A stretch of 64,000 nucleotides of DNA from Seongchinamella sediminis (GTDB taxonomy: Bacteria > Pseudomonadota > Gammaproteobacteria > Pseudomonadales > Halieaceae). Positions 41,917-52,355 of this stretch are shown here, one piece after another. The stretch spans positions 124,001-188,000 of the forward strand of contig NZ_QRAN01000004.1 in the NCBI RefSeq assembly GCF_003457605.1, read 5' to 3'. Every line of letters starts with the position of its first letter. The stretch's first letter is position 1. The notes below the pieces were generated by a model. It saw only the letters and a list, made by a program, of their open reading frames with translations. It was not told where the DNA came from and did no database searches. A program made the position numbers and the translations under genes.

Positions 41917-42999
41917 ATGAGTAAAAAAGTACTGGTGCTTCCCGGCGACTATATCGGCCCCGAGATCATGGCCGAAGCCCTCAAGGTGCTGGAAGAAGTT
42001 GACAAGCGCTTCGAGCTGGGTATCGACCTGGAATACGGCCTGCTGGGCGGCGCGGCGCTGGATCAGTGCGGGGTGCCGCTGCCCGACGAAACCCTGGCCC
42101 GTGCCCGCGAAGTCGACGCGATTCTGCTGGGTGCCGTGGGCGGCCCCAGGTGGGACAATGTCGAGCGCCACCTGCGGCCCGAGCGCGGCCTGCTGGGCAT
42201 TCGCTCCGAGCTGCAGCTGTTCGGCAATTTGCGGCCGGCCATTCTCTATCCGCAGCTGGCCGGCGCCTCCAGCCTCAAGCCGGAAATCGTCGCGGGGCTG
42301 GACCTGTTAATCGTGCGCGAATTGACCGGCGGCATTTACTTCGGCGAGCCCCGCGGCATACGCACCCTGGAGAATGGCGAACGCGAGGGCTACAACACTT
42401 ACAAATACAGCGAATCGGAGGTGCGCCGCATTGCCCATCTCGCATTCGGCCTGGCCCGCAAGCGCGACAACCGGGTGTGCAGTGTCGACAAATCCAATGT
42501 GCTGGAAGCCACAGTGTTGTGGCGTGAGGTGATGGAAGAGGTGGCGAAGGAATATCCCGACGTCGAACTGAGCCACATCTACGTGGACAACGCGGCCATG
42601 CAGTTGGTCAGGAATCCCAAACAGTTCGATGTGATGGTGACTGGCAATATGTTTGGCGACATCCTGTCCGATGCCGCGGCCATGCTTACCGGCTCCATCG
42701 GCATGCTGCCTTCCGCCTCGCTGGACCAGGCCGGGCGCGGCATGTATGAACCCTGCCACGGCAGCGCTCCGGACATAGCAGGGCAGGGCAAGGCCAACCC
42801 ACTGGCCACCATTCTGTCCGTGGCGATGATGCTGCGCTACACCCTGGCCAGCCCCGGGGCCGCCGCGGCCATAGAGCAGGCGGTAAGCGCCGTGCTGGAC
42901 CGGGGGCTGCGGACCCCGGACATACAAAGCGAGGGCGCTACCCTGGTGAGCACCGTGGAGATGGGTGATGCGGTACTGGCGGCGCTGCAGTCCAGCTGA
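41917..42999 (+). CDS. leuB: 3-isopropylmalate dehydrogenase
   Basis: A 360-residue enzyme with [14 protein letters not shown], the substrate arginines in [18 protein letters not shown], and the metal-binding [14 protein letters not shown]. It oxidises and decarboxylates 3-isopropylmalate to 2-ketoisocaproate. The N-terminal [14 protein letters not shown] has Tyr where many LeuB proteins have Gly (GDGIGPE), which may be a lineage variant. ATG 41917 starts the conserved sequence, and a weak GAGAA lies upstream. Confidence 0.96.
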   Translation: MSKKVLVLPGDYIGPEIMAEALKVLEEVDKRFELGIDLEYGLLGGAALDQCGVPLPDETLARAREVDAILLGAVGGPRWDNVERHLRPERGLLGIRSELQLFGNLRPAILYPQLAGASSLKPEIVAGLDLLIVRELTGGIYFGEPRGIRTLENGEREGYNTYKYSESEVRRIAHLAFGLARKRDNRVCSVDKSNVLEATVLWREVMEEVAKEYPDVELSHIYVDNAAMQLVRNPKQFDVMVTGNMFGDILSDAAAMLTGSIGMLPSASLDQAGRGMYEPCHGSAPDIAGQGKANPLATILSVAMMLRYTLASPGAAAAIEQAVSAVLDRGLRTPDIQSEGATLVSTVEMGDAVLAALQSS

Positions 43000-43028
43000 A
43001 CCGAATACAGATATAGAGGAGTAAGGAT

Positions 43029-44054
43029 ATGAGCAAGTTGTACGATGTAGCGGTAGTCGGTGCCACCGGTGCGGTGGGTGAGGCGATGATTGCCATTCTC
43101 GAGGAGCGGGACTTTCCGGTGGGCAATCTTTACCCGCTGGCCAGCAGCCGTTCCGCCGGCAAAACCATCATGTTCAAGGGCAGCTCTGTTACCGTGACCG
43201 ACCTGGCTGAATTCGACTTCAGCAAGGCGCAGATCGGCCTGTTTTCCGCCGGCGGCAGCATTTCCGAGAAGTATGCACCCATCGCTGCGGCAGCGGGCTG
43301 CGTGGTCGTGGACAACACCTCGCACTTTCGCCGCGATGAGGATATCCCGCTGGTGGTGCCGGAGGTCAATATCGAAGCCCTGGCCGGCTATACCACCCGC
43401 GGTATCATCGCCAACCCCAATTGCTCCACCATCCAGATGCTGGTGGCACTGAAACCCATATACGACGCCGTGGGTATCGAGCGCATCAACGTCTGCACCT
43501 ACCAGGCGGTGTCCGGCACCGGCAAGGAAGCGATCGAGGAGTTGGCCGGGCAGACCGCGCGCCTGCTCAATGGCCAGGAAGCCGAGTGCAGTGTCTATCC
43601 GAAGCAGATCGCCTTCAATGCGCTGCCCCATATCGATACCTTCCAGGATAACGGCTACACCCGCGAGGAAATGAAGATGGTCTGGGAAACCCAGAAGATC
43701 TTTGGCGACCACAGTATCCAGGTGAATCCCACCTGTGTGCGCGTGCCGGTATTTTTTGGCCACTCCGAGGCGGTCCATATCGAAACCGTGGACAAGATCA
43801 CCGCGGAGCAGGCCCGGGAGTTGCTGCTCCAGGCTCCCGGCGTGGAAGTCATGGATGAGCACGCCGATGGTGGCTATCCCACCGCGGTGAGTGAGAGCGC
43901 GGGTACCGATCCGGTATATGTCGGCCGGATTCGCGAGGACATATCCCACCCGCGGGGCCTGGATATGTGGATTGTGGCCGATAATGTGCGCAAGGGGGCC
44001 GCCCTCAATAGTGTGCAAATTGCCGAGAGCCTTATTGCAACTTACCTTGATTAA
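43029..44054 (+). CDS. asd: Aspartate-semialdehyde dehydrogenase
   Basis: A 341-residue enzyme with the NADP motif VVGATGAVGEAMIAILEERD at the N-terminus and the catalytic Cys in NPNCSTIQMLVAL near residue 131. It reduces aspartyl phosphate to the semialdehyde for lysine, threonine, methionine and peptidoglycan precursors. AGAGGAGTAAGGAT before the ATG is a strong ribosome site. Position between leuB and fimV is the Pseudomonas arrangement. Confidence 0.96.
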   Translation: MSKLYDVAVVGATGAVGEAMIAILEERDFPVGNLYPLASSRSAGKTIMFKGSSVTVTDLAEFDFSKAQIGLFSAGGSISEKYAPIAAAAGCVVVDNTSHFRRDEDIPLVVPEVNIEALAGYTTRGIIANPNCSTIQMLVALKPIYDAVGIERINVCTYQAVSGTGKEAIEELAGQTARLLNGQEAECSVYPKQIAFNALPHIDTFQDNGYTREEMKMVWETQKIFGDHSIQVNPTCVRVPVFFGHSEAVHIETVDKITAEQARELLLQAPGVEVMDEHADGGYPTAVSESAGTDPVYVGRIREDISHPRGLDMWIVADNVRKGAALNSVQIAESLIATYLD

Positions 44055-44058
44055 TGCC

Positions 44059-44090
44059 CCTGATTCACTGATACTTTTCAGCCAATCAGG
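44059..44090 (+). terminator. Stem-loop downstream of asd
   Basis: CCTGATT (44059-44065) pairs with AATCAGG (44084-44090), and CTGA/TCAG pair inside it, giving an 11-bp stem with a small internal bulge. It starts 5 bases after the asd stop. There is no T run. The rest of the 202-base gap to fimV shows no clear promoter. Confidence 0.35.
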
Positions 44091-44256
44091 CAGATTGCCC
44101 GTGCATGGAAGCACCCTGTAAATACTTGAGAAAAGTAAAGAAAGTGCTTTCAGGGCTGGAACTTTTAGCGCACGATAAGGCGGTAATCAGTTCGGAAGTC
44201 GCGCCAGGGGAGGCCGGCTTGGTGTTTTTCGGGAAAAATAATAAGGGCGTCGGAGT

Positions 44257-46455
44257 ATGGCTCGTAAGTTAGCTGCTGTTGTATTTTCTATGGGGTGTAT
44301 TCATGCCAGCTCCTCATTTGCCCTCGGCCTGGGCGAGCTGAAGCTTGATTCGTTTCTCAATGAGCCGCTGAGGGCGCAGGTAGACCTGCTCAACACAGAC
44401 GGCCTGCACGCTGACGAGATACGTATCCGCCTTGCCACCCGCGAGGATTTCGAACGCATGGGCGTCGAGCGCGCCTACTTCCTGACCAGTATCAAGTTCG
44501 ACGTTGCTGTGGATGCTCAGGGACGCGGCACGATTTCCATCAGCTCCGACGACCCGGTGCTGGAACCCTATCTTGACTTCATCGTTGAAGCCCGCTGGCC
44601 CAGTGGCCGCCTGCTCCGTGAGTACACGGTGCTGGTCGACCCGCCGCTATTCGATAGCTCGTCGCCGGTGGCATCCGCCACCCAGCGCGTAGCGGAAGTG
44701 GAGGGGACTCCGCTGCCAGATGATGGCGAAAAAAAAGCCCGGGACCCGGCGGCGACTAGCGGCACCCGGGTAGACACCAAAAAATCCCAGCTCGCGCCCG
44801 GCGAAATGCCGGATCGCGATTTCAGCGCTGGAACATCGGGTAGCCCGCGTTCAGGCGCCCGCTACATGATTCACCGGGACGATACCCTGTGGGAGATCGC
44901 ATCGGCGGCCAAACCCGTCGGCGCATCCGTCCACCAGACCATGCTGGATATCCAGCGAATGAACCCGGATGCGTTTATCGATGGCAATATCAACCGCATA
45001 AAGGCCGGCTATATCGTCTACCTGCCCGGTGAAGACGATATCAGTTCCCAGGATCTCGCCGCGGCACTGGCAGAAGTCAAACAGCAGAACGAGGACTGGC
45101 AGGCCGGGCGGGCAAGCAAGCCGATTGAGACCGGCCCCAAACTGCGCATCTCCGCCGACCCGGTCGAGGAGAGTGTGACAGGCGCCGCTGATGCTGGTGG
45201 TTACACCGCTGGCGGTGCTGCCGCTGCCGAGGAACGGGAAAAAGCCGGGCTGGAACAGGCCGCCATGGCGGAAGAGCTGGCTTCGATGCAGCAGCAGGTG
45301 GACACGCTGCAGCGCATCGTCAACCTGAAAGATGACCAGATCGCGGCCCTGCAGGCGGCCCTGGAAGAATCCGGCGGCAGCGTCGACGAGGCTGAACTGG
45401 CGCCCATGGAAGGCGCTGAGCAGCCGGGTGCTGACCCTGGGGCCGGCGATAATACCGCGGATTCCGCTGATGCCGGAGCCCCCGGCGAGGCCAGCGAGCA
45501 GCTTACCGGTATGGTCGAGCCCGAGCCCGAGCCGGCGCCTGAACCCGCGGCCAGGCCCGCCCCGGCCCCTGCTCCCGCCCAGGAAGGCGGGATGATGAGC
45601 TACCTGCTTTATGGCCTGGGCGCGTTGCTGCTGGTGATCCTCGGTGTTGTGTTCGTGCGCCGCGGCAAGGAGGATGACAGCGGCAGTACTGCCACTGACG
45701 ACGCCTTTGCCGATGTCAAACTCAAGGCGGAGCCGGTCGCCGTGGCGGAACCGGAAGCCGAACAAGAGCCAGTCGTAGCCGAGCCCGAGGAAGAACTCGA
45801 GCCAGTCCGCGACAACCGCGGCTACGGCGAGCGCAAGCACGACGAGTACGCCTCAGATGTGGAAACCGGCGACGCGCTGGCAGAGGCGGATATCTACATT
45901 GCCTACGGTCGTTACCCGCAGGCGCGGGATCTGCTGCAGAACGCTATCAATGCCGAGCCAGGCAACGGCGCTTACCGCCTCAAACTGCTGGAAACCGAGC
46001 TGCAAATCGGTGATCGCGCCGCGGCCGAGGCGCAGCTGCGCGAGCTGGAGGCGCTGGGCGACAGTGCCAGCGTGGCGCGCGGCCGGGAACTGCTCAGCGG
46101 CGGGGAATCCTTCTCCGAGCCGCCGGCGGGACTTGCCGATGAGGTCGACAGCGCCCTGGAGACAGACTTTGCGGGCCTTGAAATCGAGGACAGCCTCCGC
46201 GACGACGGCGACCTGGAGGACGACCTGGATCTGTCGGCGGACTTTGGTGAAACCAGTCTGCCGGAAGCCGGCGACGATGAAGACCTGGTCATCGCTGCCG
46301 AGGCCAATGGCATGTCGACCAAGCTCGACCTTGCACGCGCCTATCTGGATATGGGCGACGAGGACGGTGCCCGCCAGATTCTCGAAGAAGTCGTCGCCGA
46401 AGGCTCAGAGGAGCAGAAGGCCGAAGCGGGAGCACTGCTGGAGCGTATTGGCTGA
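44257..46455 (+). CDS. fimV: FimV-type peptidoglycan-binding pole protein
   Basis: A 732-residue protein. It has a signal peptide (VVFSMGCIHASSSFALG) and an N-terminal FimV domain (LGELKLDSFLNEPLRAQVDL). A LysM segment (YMIHRDDTLWEIASAAKPVG, about residues 202-250) is followed by a coiled coil (345-375) and a single membrane helix (about 447-468). An acidic cytoplasmic region ends in a C-terminal FimV TPR domain (LDLARAYLDMGDEDGARQI). FimV anchors polar type IV pilus and twitching machinery and raises cAMP signalling in Pseudomonas. It is shorter than P. aeruginosa FimV (919), mostly in the acidic linker. Confidence 0.92.
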   Translation: MARKLAAVVFSMGCIHASSSFALGLGELKLDSFLNEPLRAQVDLLNTDGLHADEIRIRLATREDFERMGVERAYFLTSIKFDVAVDAQGRGTISISSDDPVLEPYLDFIVEARWPSGRLLREYTVLVDPPLFDSSSPVASATQRVAEVEGTPLPDDGEKKARDPAATSGTRVDTKKSQLAPGEMPDRDFSAGTSGSPRSGARYMIHRDDTLWEIASAAKPVGASVHQTMLDIQRMNPDAFIDGNINRIKAGYIVYLPGEDDISSQDLAAALAEVKQQNEDWQAGRASKPIETGPKLRISADPVEESVTGAADAGGYTAGGAAAAEEREKAGLEQAAMAEELASMQQQVDTLQRIVNLKDDQIAALQAALEESGGSVDEAELAPMEGAEQPGADPGAGDNTADSADAGAPGEASEQLTGMVEPEPEPAPEPAARPAPAPAPAQEGGMMSYLLYGLGALLLVILGVVFVRRGKEDDSGSTATDDAFADVKLKAEPVAVAEPEAEQEPVVAEPEEELEPVRDNRGYGERKHDEYASDVETGDALAEADIYIAYGRYPQARDLLQNAINAEPGNGAYRLKLLETELQIGDRAAAEAQLRELEALGDSASVARGRELLSGGESFSEPPAGLADEVDSALETDFAGLEIEDSLRDDGDLEDDLDLSADFGETSLPEAGDDEDLVIAAEANGMSTKLDLARAYLDMGDEDGARQILEEVVAEGSEEQKAEAGALLERIG

Positions 46456-47302
46456 TTCGTTTCCCCGGTTGAGCGCTGACCCGCTCCCTGCGGGCAGCCG
46501 CATCGCCTGCCGCGTAGAGTACAACGGCGCGCGTTACAACGGCTGGCAAAGCCAGCCCCATCTCGATGTCATTACCGTTCAACAGGAAGTCGAAGCGGCG
46601 CTGTCGACAGTGGCCAACGCGCCGGTGCGGGTGCACTGTGCCGGTCGCACGGACACCGGCGTGCACGGCCACTGCCAGATCGTGCACTTCGATGCGCCGG
46701 TAGCGCGAGCCCCCAAAGCCTGGGTGCTGGGCTCCAACGCCAGCATGGCGGCCGATGTCAGGCTGCACTGGGCAACCGCGGTGGCGGATGATTTTCACGC
46801 CCGCTTCTCAGCGGTGTCCCGGCGTTACCGCTACCTGATCGCCAATACCCCGGTGCGCCCGGCCATGCTCGGCGGCCAGGTAAGCTGGTACCGTTACCCA
46901 CTGGACGCTGGCCTGATGCATCGCAGCGCCCGCAGCTTGCTGGGTGAACAGGACTTTTCCGCTTTTCGTGCCGCCGCCTGCCAGTCGAGCACACCCATGC
47001 GCAATGTGGAGGCGGTGTCGGTGACGCGCCGCGGCGACCTGCTGGTAGTGGACATACAGGCCAACGCCTTCCTCCATCACATGGTGCGCAATATTGTCGG
47101 TTCACTGTTGGCAGTGGGCAGTGGCCGCCAGCCCGAGACCTGGATAGCCGAGCTGCTGGCCGGGGGTGACAGGGCGCTGGCGGCGGACACCGCGCCCCCC
47201 GACGGCCTGTACCTCGTGGACGTGTTGTACCCGGCCCGGTTCGGCCTGCCAGCTACCCCCTATGGGCCGCTTTTACTGGCGCCGATGGCGGGTGCTCCGT
47301 AA
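46448..47302 (+). CDS. truA: tRNA pseudouridine(38-40) synthase
   Basis: A 284-residue pseudouridine synthase with IACRVEYNGARYNGWQSQ and the catalytic Asp in CAGRTDTGVHGHCQIVHFD (about residue 68). It modifies U38-U40 of the tRNA anticodon stem. No ATG exists at the expected place. TTG 46448, which overlaps the fimV stop by 8 bases, has GGAG just 4 bases upstream; TTG 46469 is an alternative. Order fimV-truA-trpF matches Pseudomonas. Confidence 0.92.
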   Translation: MADSFPRLSADPLPAGSRIACRVEYNGARYNGWQSQPHLDVITVQQEVEAALSTVANAPVRVHCAGRTDTGVHGHCQIVHFDAPVARAPKAWVLGSNASMAADVRLHWATAVADDFHARFSAVSRRYRYLIANTPVRPAMLGGQVSWYRYPLDAGLMHRSARSLLGEQDFSAFRAAACQSSTPMRNVEAVSVTRRGDLLVVDIQANAFLHHMVRNIVGSLLAVGSGRQPETWIAELLAGGDRALAADTAPPDGLYLVDVLYPARFGLPATPYGPLLLAPMAGAP

Positions 47303-47366
47303 AGACAGGCGCCTGAGCGTCTGCTATGATTGCGCGCTTGATTTTGCGCTGTCACCAGGTCTGAAG

Positions 47367-48008
47367 TTGGCTCCCACACGTATCAAAATTTGCGGTATAA
47401 CAAGGCCGGAAGACGCCCTGGCTGCAATCGATGCCGGTGCCGACGCCCTCGGCCTGGTGTTCTACGCCAACAGTGCCCGGGCGGTGACGGCGATGCAGGC
47501 CGCAGACATTGCCGCAGTCGTGCCGCCCTTTGTCACTCTTGTGTCGTTGTTCGTTAACGCCGAGGCGGATACCGTGGCAGACGTGGTCTCCCGCCTGCCG
47601 GTAGGATTGATCCAGTTCCACGGCGATGAAGACGCCGCGTTTTGCGCCTCCTTCGAGCGCCCCTGGATCAAGGCGCTGCGAGTGCGTAGCGACACGGATG
47701 TGGCAACCGCAAGCAGGGCCTATGCCGGCGGTAGCGGTATTCTGCTGGACGCCTGGCAGGAGGGCGTGCCCGGTGGTACGGGCAAAACTTTCGACTGGCG
47801 ACTGGCAGTCCAGGAGCAGTCACTGCCGCTGGTGCTTGCCGGTGGCCTGACGCCGGAAAATGTCGGTGACGCTATCACCCGGGTCAAACCCTGGGCTGTG
47901 GATGTGAGTGGCGGGGTGGAGTCCACTCCCGGCATTAAAGACAGTGAAAAAATTAAACGCTTTGTCGCGGCGGTGCGCGCCGCGGATCGGCAACGACTGG
48001 AAGACTAG
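47367..48008 (+). CDS. trpF: Phosphoribosylanthranilate isomerase
   Basis: A 213-residue TIM-barrel enzyme beginning APTRIKICGITRPEDALAAI, where the Cys is the catalytic base. LLDAWQEGVPGGTGKTFDW gives the catalytic Asp, and LAGGLTPENV with VDVSGGVE binds phosphate. It isomerises phosphoribosylanthranilate in tryptophan synthesis. TTG 47367 is chosen because AGGT lies 7 bases upstream and no ATG or GTG is nearby. Its stop is directly followed by the trpB ATG. Confidence 0.93.
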   Translation: MAPTRIKICGITRPEDALAAIDAGADALGLVFYANSARAVTAMQAADIAAVVPPFVTLVSLFVNAEADTVADVVSRLPVGLIQFHGDEDAAFCASFERPWIKALRVRSDTDVATASRAYAGGSGILLDAWQEGVPGGTGKTFDWRLAVQEQSLPLVLAGGLTPENVGDAITRVKPWAVDVSGGVESTPGIKDSEKIKRFVAAVRAADRQRLED

Positions 48009-49229
48009 ATGAATAGTGAAGTGAAGACCGGGCAATTTGCCTCGGTACCGGATGCGGAAGGGCGGTTTGGCATTTACGGGGGCAGGTTTGTCGCCGAGAC
48101 GCTGATGAGCGCCCTCGACGAGCTGGAAACCCTGTATAACAGGCTCAAGGGCGACGAGGCATTCCAGCGTGAGCTGGATGCCGACCTGGCCCAGTATGTG
48201 GGCAGGCCATCACCCCTGTACGAAGCCAAGCGCTGGTCGGCACAGGTGGGTGGCGCCCGCCTGTTTCTCAAGCGGGAAGACCTCAATCACACTGGCGCCC
48301 ATAAAGTGAACAATACCGTTGGCCAGGCATTGCTGGCCAAGTACATGGGCAAGAAAAGGGTCATCGCCGAAACCGGCGCCGGCCAGCACGGTGTGGCGAC
48401 CGCCACCATTGCCGCCCGCCTGGGCCTGGAGTGCCAGGTGTTCATGGGCGAGGAAGACGTGCGCCGGCAGGCGCTTAACGTGTACCGGATGAAGCTGCTC
48501 GGCGCCGAGGTGATTCCGGTAACCTCCGGGTCGCGCACCCTCAAGGACGCCATGAACGAGGCCATGCGGGACTGGGTAACCAATGTCGACGACACCTTTT
48601 ACATCATCGGCACCGTCGCCGGACCCCACCCCTACCCGATGCTGGTCCGCGATTTCCAGTGCGTGATCGGCCGTGAGGCCCGGGCGCAGTCCCTGGACCA
48701 GACCGGTCGACTCCCGGATGCACTGGTGGCTTGCGTCGGTGGGGGGTCCAATGCCATCGGCCTGTTTCACCCCTTCCTGGAGGACGAGGGCGTTGCCATG
48801 TACGGTGTTGAGGCCGGGGGCTATGGCGTCGCCACGGCACAGCACGCGGCACCGCTGACCGCCGGTACGCCGGGTGTGCTGCACGGCAACCGGACCTACC
48901 TGATGCAGGATGAGGACGGCCAGATCATGCACACCCATTCGGTGTCAGCGGGTCTGGATTATCCCGGCGTGGGGCCGGAACACAGCTGGCTGAAAGACAT
49001 TGGCCGGGTGAAATATGTGGTGGCGGACGACGACGAGGCGCTGCGGGCTTTCCATACCCTGACCCGGGTTGAGGGCATCATGCCGGCACTGGAGAGCAGC
49101 CACGCCCTGGCCTATGCAGAAAAGCTGGCTGCCGGGATGAGTCCAGAGCAGTGTATCGTGATCAACCTGTCTGGTCGCGGAGACAAGGACATACATACGG
49201 TTGCCGAAATAGACGGCATCCAGTTTTAG
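48009..49229 (+). CDS. trpB: Tryptophan synthase beta chain
   Basis: A 406-residue PLP enzyme. The PLP lysine is in [17 protein letters not shown] near residue 98, followed by [20 protein letters not shown] and the phosphate site [10 protein letters not shown]. It condenses indole with serine using channelled indole from TrpA. It begins at the base after the trpF stop, so translation is coupled. Length matches E. coli TrpB (397). Confidence 0.97.
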   Translation: MNSEVKTGQFASVPDAEGRFGIYGGRFVAETLMSALDELETLYNRLKGDEAFQRELDADLAQYVGRPSPLYEAKRWSAQVGGARLFLKREDLNHTGAHKVNNTVGQALLAKYMGKKRVIAETGAGQHGVATATIAARLGLECQVFMGEEDVRRQALNVYRMKLLGAEVIPVTSGSRTLKDAMNEAMRDWVTNVDDTFYIIGTVAGPHPYPMLVRDFQCVIGREARAQSLDQTGRLPDALVACVGGGSNAIGLFHPFLEDEGVAMYGVEAGGYGVATAQHAAPLTAGTPGVLHGNRTYLMQDEDGQIMHTHSVSAGLDYPGVGPEHSWLKDIGRVKYVVADDDEALRAFHTLTRVEGIMPALESSHALAYAEKLAAGMSPEQCIVINLSGRGDKDIHTVAEIDGIQF

Positions 49230-49239
49230 GGAGCACAGA

Positions 49240-50061
49240 GTGAGTCGTATAGCGGGGCGTTTCCAGCAGCTGGCCAGCGAGGGCCGCAAGGCGCTGATTC
49301 CATACATAGTGGTGGGCGATCCGGCCCCCGAGGTCACGGTGCCGCTGATGCACGCCCTGGTGGAAAATGGCGCCGACATCATTGAACTGGGGGTGCCATT
49401 TTCGGACCCCATGTCCGAGGGGCCGGTCATCCAGCTTGCCCATGAGCGCGCGCTGGCCCACAAGATAAGCCTGCGCGATGCGCTGGACGTGGTGCGCAGC
49501 TTTCGGGAGCAAGACAGCACCACGCCGGTATTGTTAATGGGCTACGCCAACCCGGTAGAGCATATGGGCTATGCCAGGTTCGCCGATGCCGCCGCGGCGG
49601 CGGGAGTGGACGCGCTGTTAACCGTGGATATCCCGCCGGAGGAGGTCAGCCAGGTCAATGCCGAGTTGCACCGCGTGGGCATGGACAATATTTTCCTGGT
49701 GGCCCCGACAACCCCGGACGAGCGGATTAGCCGCATCGTCAGCCAGGCCAGCGGATTCGTGTACTATGTGTCGCTGAAGGGGGTTACCGGTGCCGGCCAT
49801 CTCGATATCGACGATGTCGCCAGCCACCTGGCGCGCATTCGGCGGGAGACCGGGTTGCCGCTGGCCGTCGGTTTTGGCATCAAGGACGCCGAGTCGGCAG
49901 CGGCGGTGGCCGGCGTCGCCGACGGCGTGGTGGTGGGCAGCGCCCTGATCAACGCCATGGCCCGGCAACTGGAAGCGGGTGGCGATTTGCAGCAGGCCCA
50001 GTCTGCAGCCGTTGAACTGCTGGCACAAATCCGCCGGGGAGTCGATAGCGCCGCTTCCTAG
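49240..50061 (+). CDS. trpA: Tryptophan synthase alpha chain
   Basis: A 273-residue TIM-barrel subunit. The catalytic Glu is in [19 protein letters not shown] near residue 48, and [14 protein letters not shown]-like sequence provides the catalytic Asp. Phosphate is held by [11 protein letters not shown]. It cleaves indole-3-glycerol phosphate. GTG 49240 follows GGGAGCACAGA, 10 bases after the trpB stop. Placement of trpBA here, next to trpF, is the arrangement in many gammaproteobacteria but not in P. aeruginosa. Confidence 0.97.
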   Translation: MSRIAGRFQQLASEGRKALIPYIVVGDPAPEVTVPLMHALVENGADIIELGVPFSDPMSEGPVIQLAHERALAHKISLRDALDVVRSFREQDSTTPVLLMGYANPVEHMGYARFADAAAAAGVDALLTVDIPPEEVSQVNAELHRVGMDNIFLVAPTTPDERISRIVSQASGFVYYVSLKGVTGAGHLDIDDVASHLARIRRETGLPLAVGFGIKDAESAAAVAGVADGVVVGSALINAMARQLEAGGDLQQAQSAAVELLAQIRRGVDSAAS

Positions 50062-50068
50062 TGAGCCC

Positions 50069-50094
50069 TGCAGGCGTTTATAATGGGGCCTGCA
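50069..50094 (+). promoter_or_regulatory. Inverted repeat around a -10 element upstream of accD
   Basis: TGCAGGC (50069-50075) and GCCTGCA (50088-50094) flank 12 bases that contain TATAAT (50079-50084). A good -35 is not seen. A protein bound to the repeat would cover the promoter of accD and the folC-cvpA genes. Confidence 0.4.
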
Positions 50095-50110
50095 TTGTGT
50101 GGGGGAAACC

Positions 50111-51070
50111 ATGAGTTGGATTGACAAGATTCTCCCTTCCGGGGTGAGCAAGGGCGAGGGTAAGAAGCGCTCGAGCGTGCCGGAAGGCCTGTGGAAAAAG
50201 TGCGTCAAGTGCGATGCGGTGCTGTATCGGCCCGATCTGGAGCGCAACAACGACGTCTGTCCCAAGTGTGATCACCACATGCGCATTGGAGCCCGCCGGC
50301 GCCTCGATATTTTCCTCGATGAAGAGGGGCGCGAAGAGATCCTCACCGATGTGGAGCCGGTTGACCGGCTCAAGTTCAAGGACAAGAAACGCTATCGTGA
50401 CCGCCTGGCAGCCGCGCAGAAGTCCACCGGTGAGAAAGACGCGCTCATCGCCATGCAGGGTACCCTCAAGGGTATGCCGGTGGTAGCAGTGGCTTTTGAA
50501 TTCAATTTTCACGGCGGCTCCATGGGCTACGCGGTGGGGGAGAAGTTTACCCGCGCGGCACAGCTTGCCCTGGAAAAGCGCATGCCACTGGTCTGTTTTG
50601 CCGCCTCCGGTGGCGCGCGCATGCAGGAAGCGCTCATTTCGCTGATGCAAATGGCCAAGACCAGCGCCGTGCTGGAGCGCCTGAAGCTGGCCGGTGTGCC
50701 CTATATCTCGGTGATGACCGACCCCATTTACGGCGGTGTGTCCGCCTCGCTGGCGCTGCTCGGTGATATCAATGTCGCCGAGCCCGACGCCCGGGCGGGT
50801 TTTGCCGGCCCCAACATCATCGAACAGACCATACGCCAGAAGCTGCCCAAGGGCTTCCAGCGCAGCGAATTCCTGCTTGAGCACGGCGCTATAGACATGA
50901 TTGTGCACCGTACCGAGATGCGCGATACTCTCGGCCGCCTGCTGTCCAAGCTGGGCAATGTCGAGATTGACGCCGATCTCGCGGTGGATCCAGAGCCTAC
51001 CTTCGAACTGCTTGAACCGGAGCCCGAAGAACAGCTTGAGGCTGAGCGCAAACCGGAAGGGGATGAATAA
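50111..51070 (+). CDS. accD: Acetyl-CoA carboxylase carboxyltransferase beta subunit
   Basis: A 319-residue subunit with a zinc ribbon ([16 protein letters not shown] then CPKC, about residues 30-56) and a crotonase-fold carboxyltransferase domain containing [16 protein letters not shown]. It forms malonyl-CoA with AccA, from the biotin carboxyl carrier. ATG 50111 lies after GGGGGAAACC. The C-terminus has an acidic tail ([15 protein letters not shown]). It overlaps folC by 8 bases. Confidence 0.96.
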   Translation: MSWIDKILPSGVSKGEGKKRSSVPEGLWKKCVKCDAVLYRPDLERNNDVCPKCDHHMRIGARRRLDIFLDEEGREEILTDVEPVDRLKFKDKKRYRDRLAAAQKSTGEKDALIAMQGTLKGMPVVAVAFEFNFHGGSMGYAVGEKFTRAAQLALEKRMPLVCFAASGGARMQEALISLMQMAKTSAVLERLKLAGVPYISVMTDPIYGGVSASLALLGDINVAEPDARAGFAGPNIIEQTIRQKLPKGFQRSEFLLEHGAIDMIVHRTEMRDTLGRLLSKLGNVEIDADLAVDPEPTFELLEPEPEEQLEAERKPEGDE

Positions 51071-52355
51071 GCAGTCACTGGCGCAGTGGTTACAGTACCT
51101 CGAGACCCTGCACCCCAGCGAAATGGACCTGGGGGTGGAGCGCGTCGCCCGCGTCGCCGACCTGCTGGCATTGAAACAACCCGCTGTTCCGGTGGTCACG
51201 GTGGCCGGAACCAATGGCAAGGGAACCACCGTTGCGGTCATGGAGGCACTGCTCAGCGGCTGCGGCTACCGGGTCGGCGCTTTTACATCACCGCACTTCC
51301 TGCGCTTTAACGAACGTATCCGGGTCTCTGGCGAGGAGGCAGGTGACGAGGAGATTGTCACCGCTTTCGAGGCTATCGAGGCTGCCCGTGGCGAAACCTC
51401 TCTGACTTATTTTGAATTCGCCAACCTGGCGGCACTGGCCGTGTTCAGGGCCCGCGAAGTCGACTTTATCCTGCTGGAGGTGGGCCTGGGCGGCAGGCTG
51501 GACTCCGCCAATATGGTAGATGCCGATGTGGCGGTGATCAGCAGTATCGCACTGGACCACCAGGAGTGGCTGGGTGATACCCGTGGCGCTATTGCGCGGG
51601 AAAAGGCGGGAATCATGCGCCCGGGGCGGCCGGTGGTGATCGCCGACCCGGACCCGCCGCCTGAACTGGCTGAGCAGGCGCAGGCCATCGGCGCCAGCCC
51701 GGTATACAGTCTCGGCGCGGAGTTTAGCTGCAGTGGGGCGGGTGATAACTGGCGCGGAAGCATCAGCGGCGCCCCCGGGGCTGTCCCCCTGGCGGGCATG
51801 CAAACACCCTCACTGCTGCCGCAGAATGTGTGTGCCGCCGCCCAGGCGGTGGCCCTGCTGGGTGTTGAGTTCAGTCAGCAGCAACTGCAGCAGGCGGCAG
51901 CAGACAGTATTCGTCCGGGCCGCCTGCAGCGCCTGCAAATTGCCGGCAAGCACTACCTGCTGGACGTGGCGCACAATCCGGCTGCTGTTCACAAGCTGCT
52001 GGAAAATATTGCCGCAAGTCCTTGTAATGGAAAGGTTATTGCTTTATTTTCCGCCATGAAGGACAAGCCGGTGGCGGAGATGCTGGATGCCTGTGTCGGT
52101 TGCTTTGACGCCTGGTTCCTCGGGGATCAGGCGGCTAATCCGCGGGCCATGCCGGCGGCACAAATTGCGGAATTTTTGCGCGCGCGGGGGCAGGGTATGA
52201 TCAGTGTCAGCGCCAACCTGCGCCAGGCGTTTCGCCGCGCGCAATCGCTGCTGGACCGGGACGACCTGCTGGTCGTGTTTGGTTCTTTTTTCACCGTTGC
52301 CGCCGTGATGCCGCAGTTGGACAAGGACCGAAGGAAGATCGGGGCCGATGAATGA
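51063..52355 (+). CDS. folC: Folylpolyglutamate/dihydrofolate synthase
   Basis: A 430-residue Mur-ligase-type enzyme with the P-loop [20 protein letters not shown] near residue 50 and [20 protein letters not shown]. It makes dihydrofolate from dihydropteroate and adds glutamates to folates. ATG 51063 overlaps accD by 8 bases and its stop overlaps the SPOR gene by 8, so accD-folC-dedD form a compact operon. Confidence 0.94.
   Translation: MNKQSLAQWLQYLETLHPSEMDLGVERVARVADLLALKQPAVPVVTVAGTNGKGTTVAVMEALLSGCGYRVGAFTSPHFLRFNERIRVSGEEAGDEEIVTAFEAIEAARGETSLTYFEFANLAALAVFRAREVDFILLEVGLGGRLDSANMVDADVAVISSIALDHQEWLGDTRGAIAREKAGIMRPGRPVVIADPDPPPELAEQAQAIGASPVYSLGAEFSCSGAGDNWRGSISGAPGAVPLAGMQTPSLLPQNVCAAAQAVALLGVEFSQQQLQQAAADSIRPGRLQRLQIAGKHYLLDVAHNPAAVHKLLENIAASPCNGKVIALFSAMKDKPVAEMLDACVGCFDAWFLGDQAANPRAMPAAQIAEFLRARGQGMISVSANLRQAFRRAQSLLDRDDLLVVFGSFFTVAAVMPQLDKDRRKIGADE

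Noticed and set aside
42837-44114. 425-codon frame antisense to leuB and asd
   Set aside because: It spans two well-supported genes and has no motif.
44158-44164. GGAACTT resembling a sigma-E -35 element upstream of fimV
   Set aside because: No matching -10 is found at the required spacing.
50078-51241. 387-codon frame antisense to accD
   Set aside because: It is the reverse of a clear accD with zinc ribbon, and has no features of its own.
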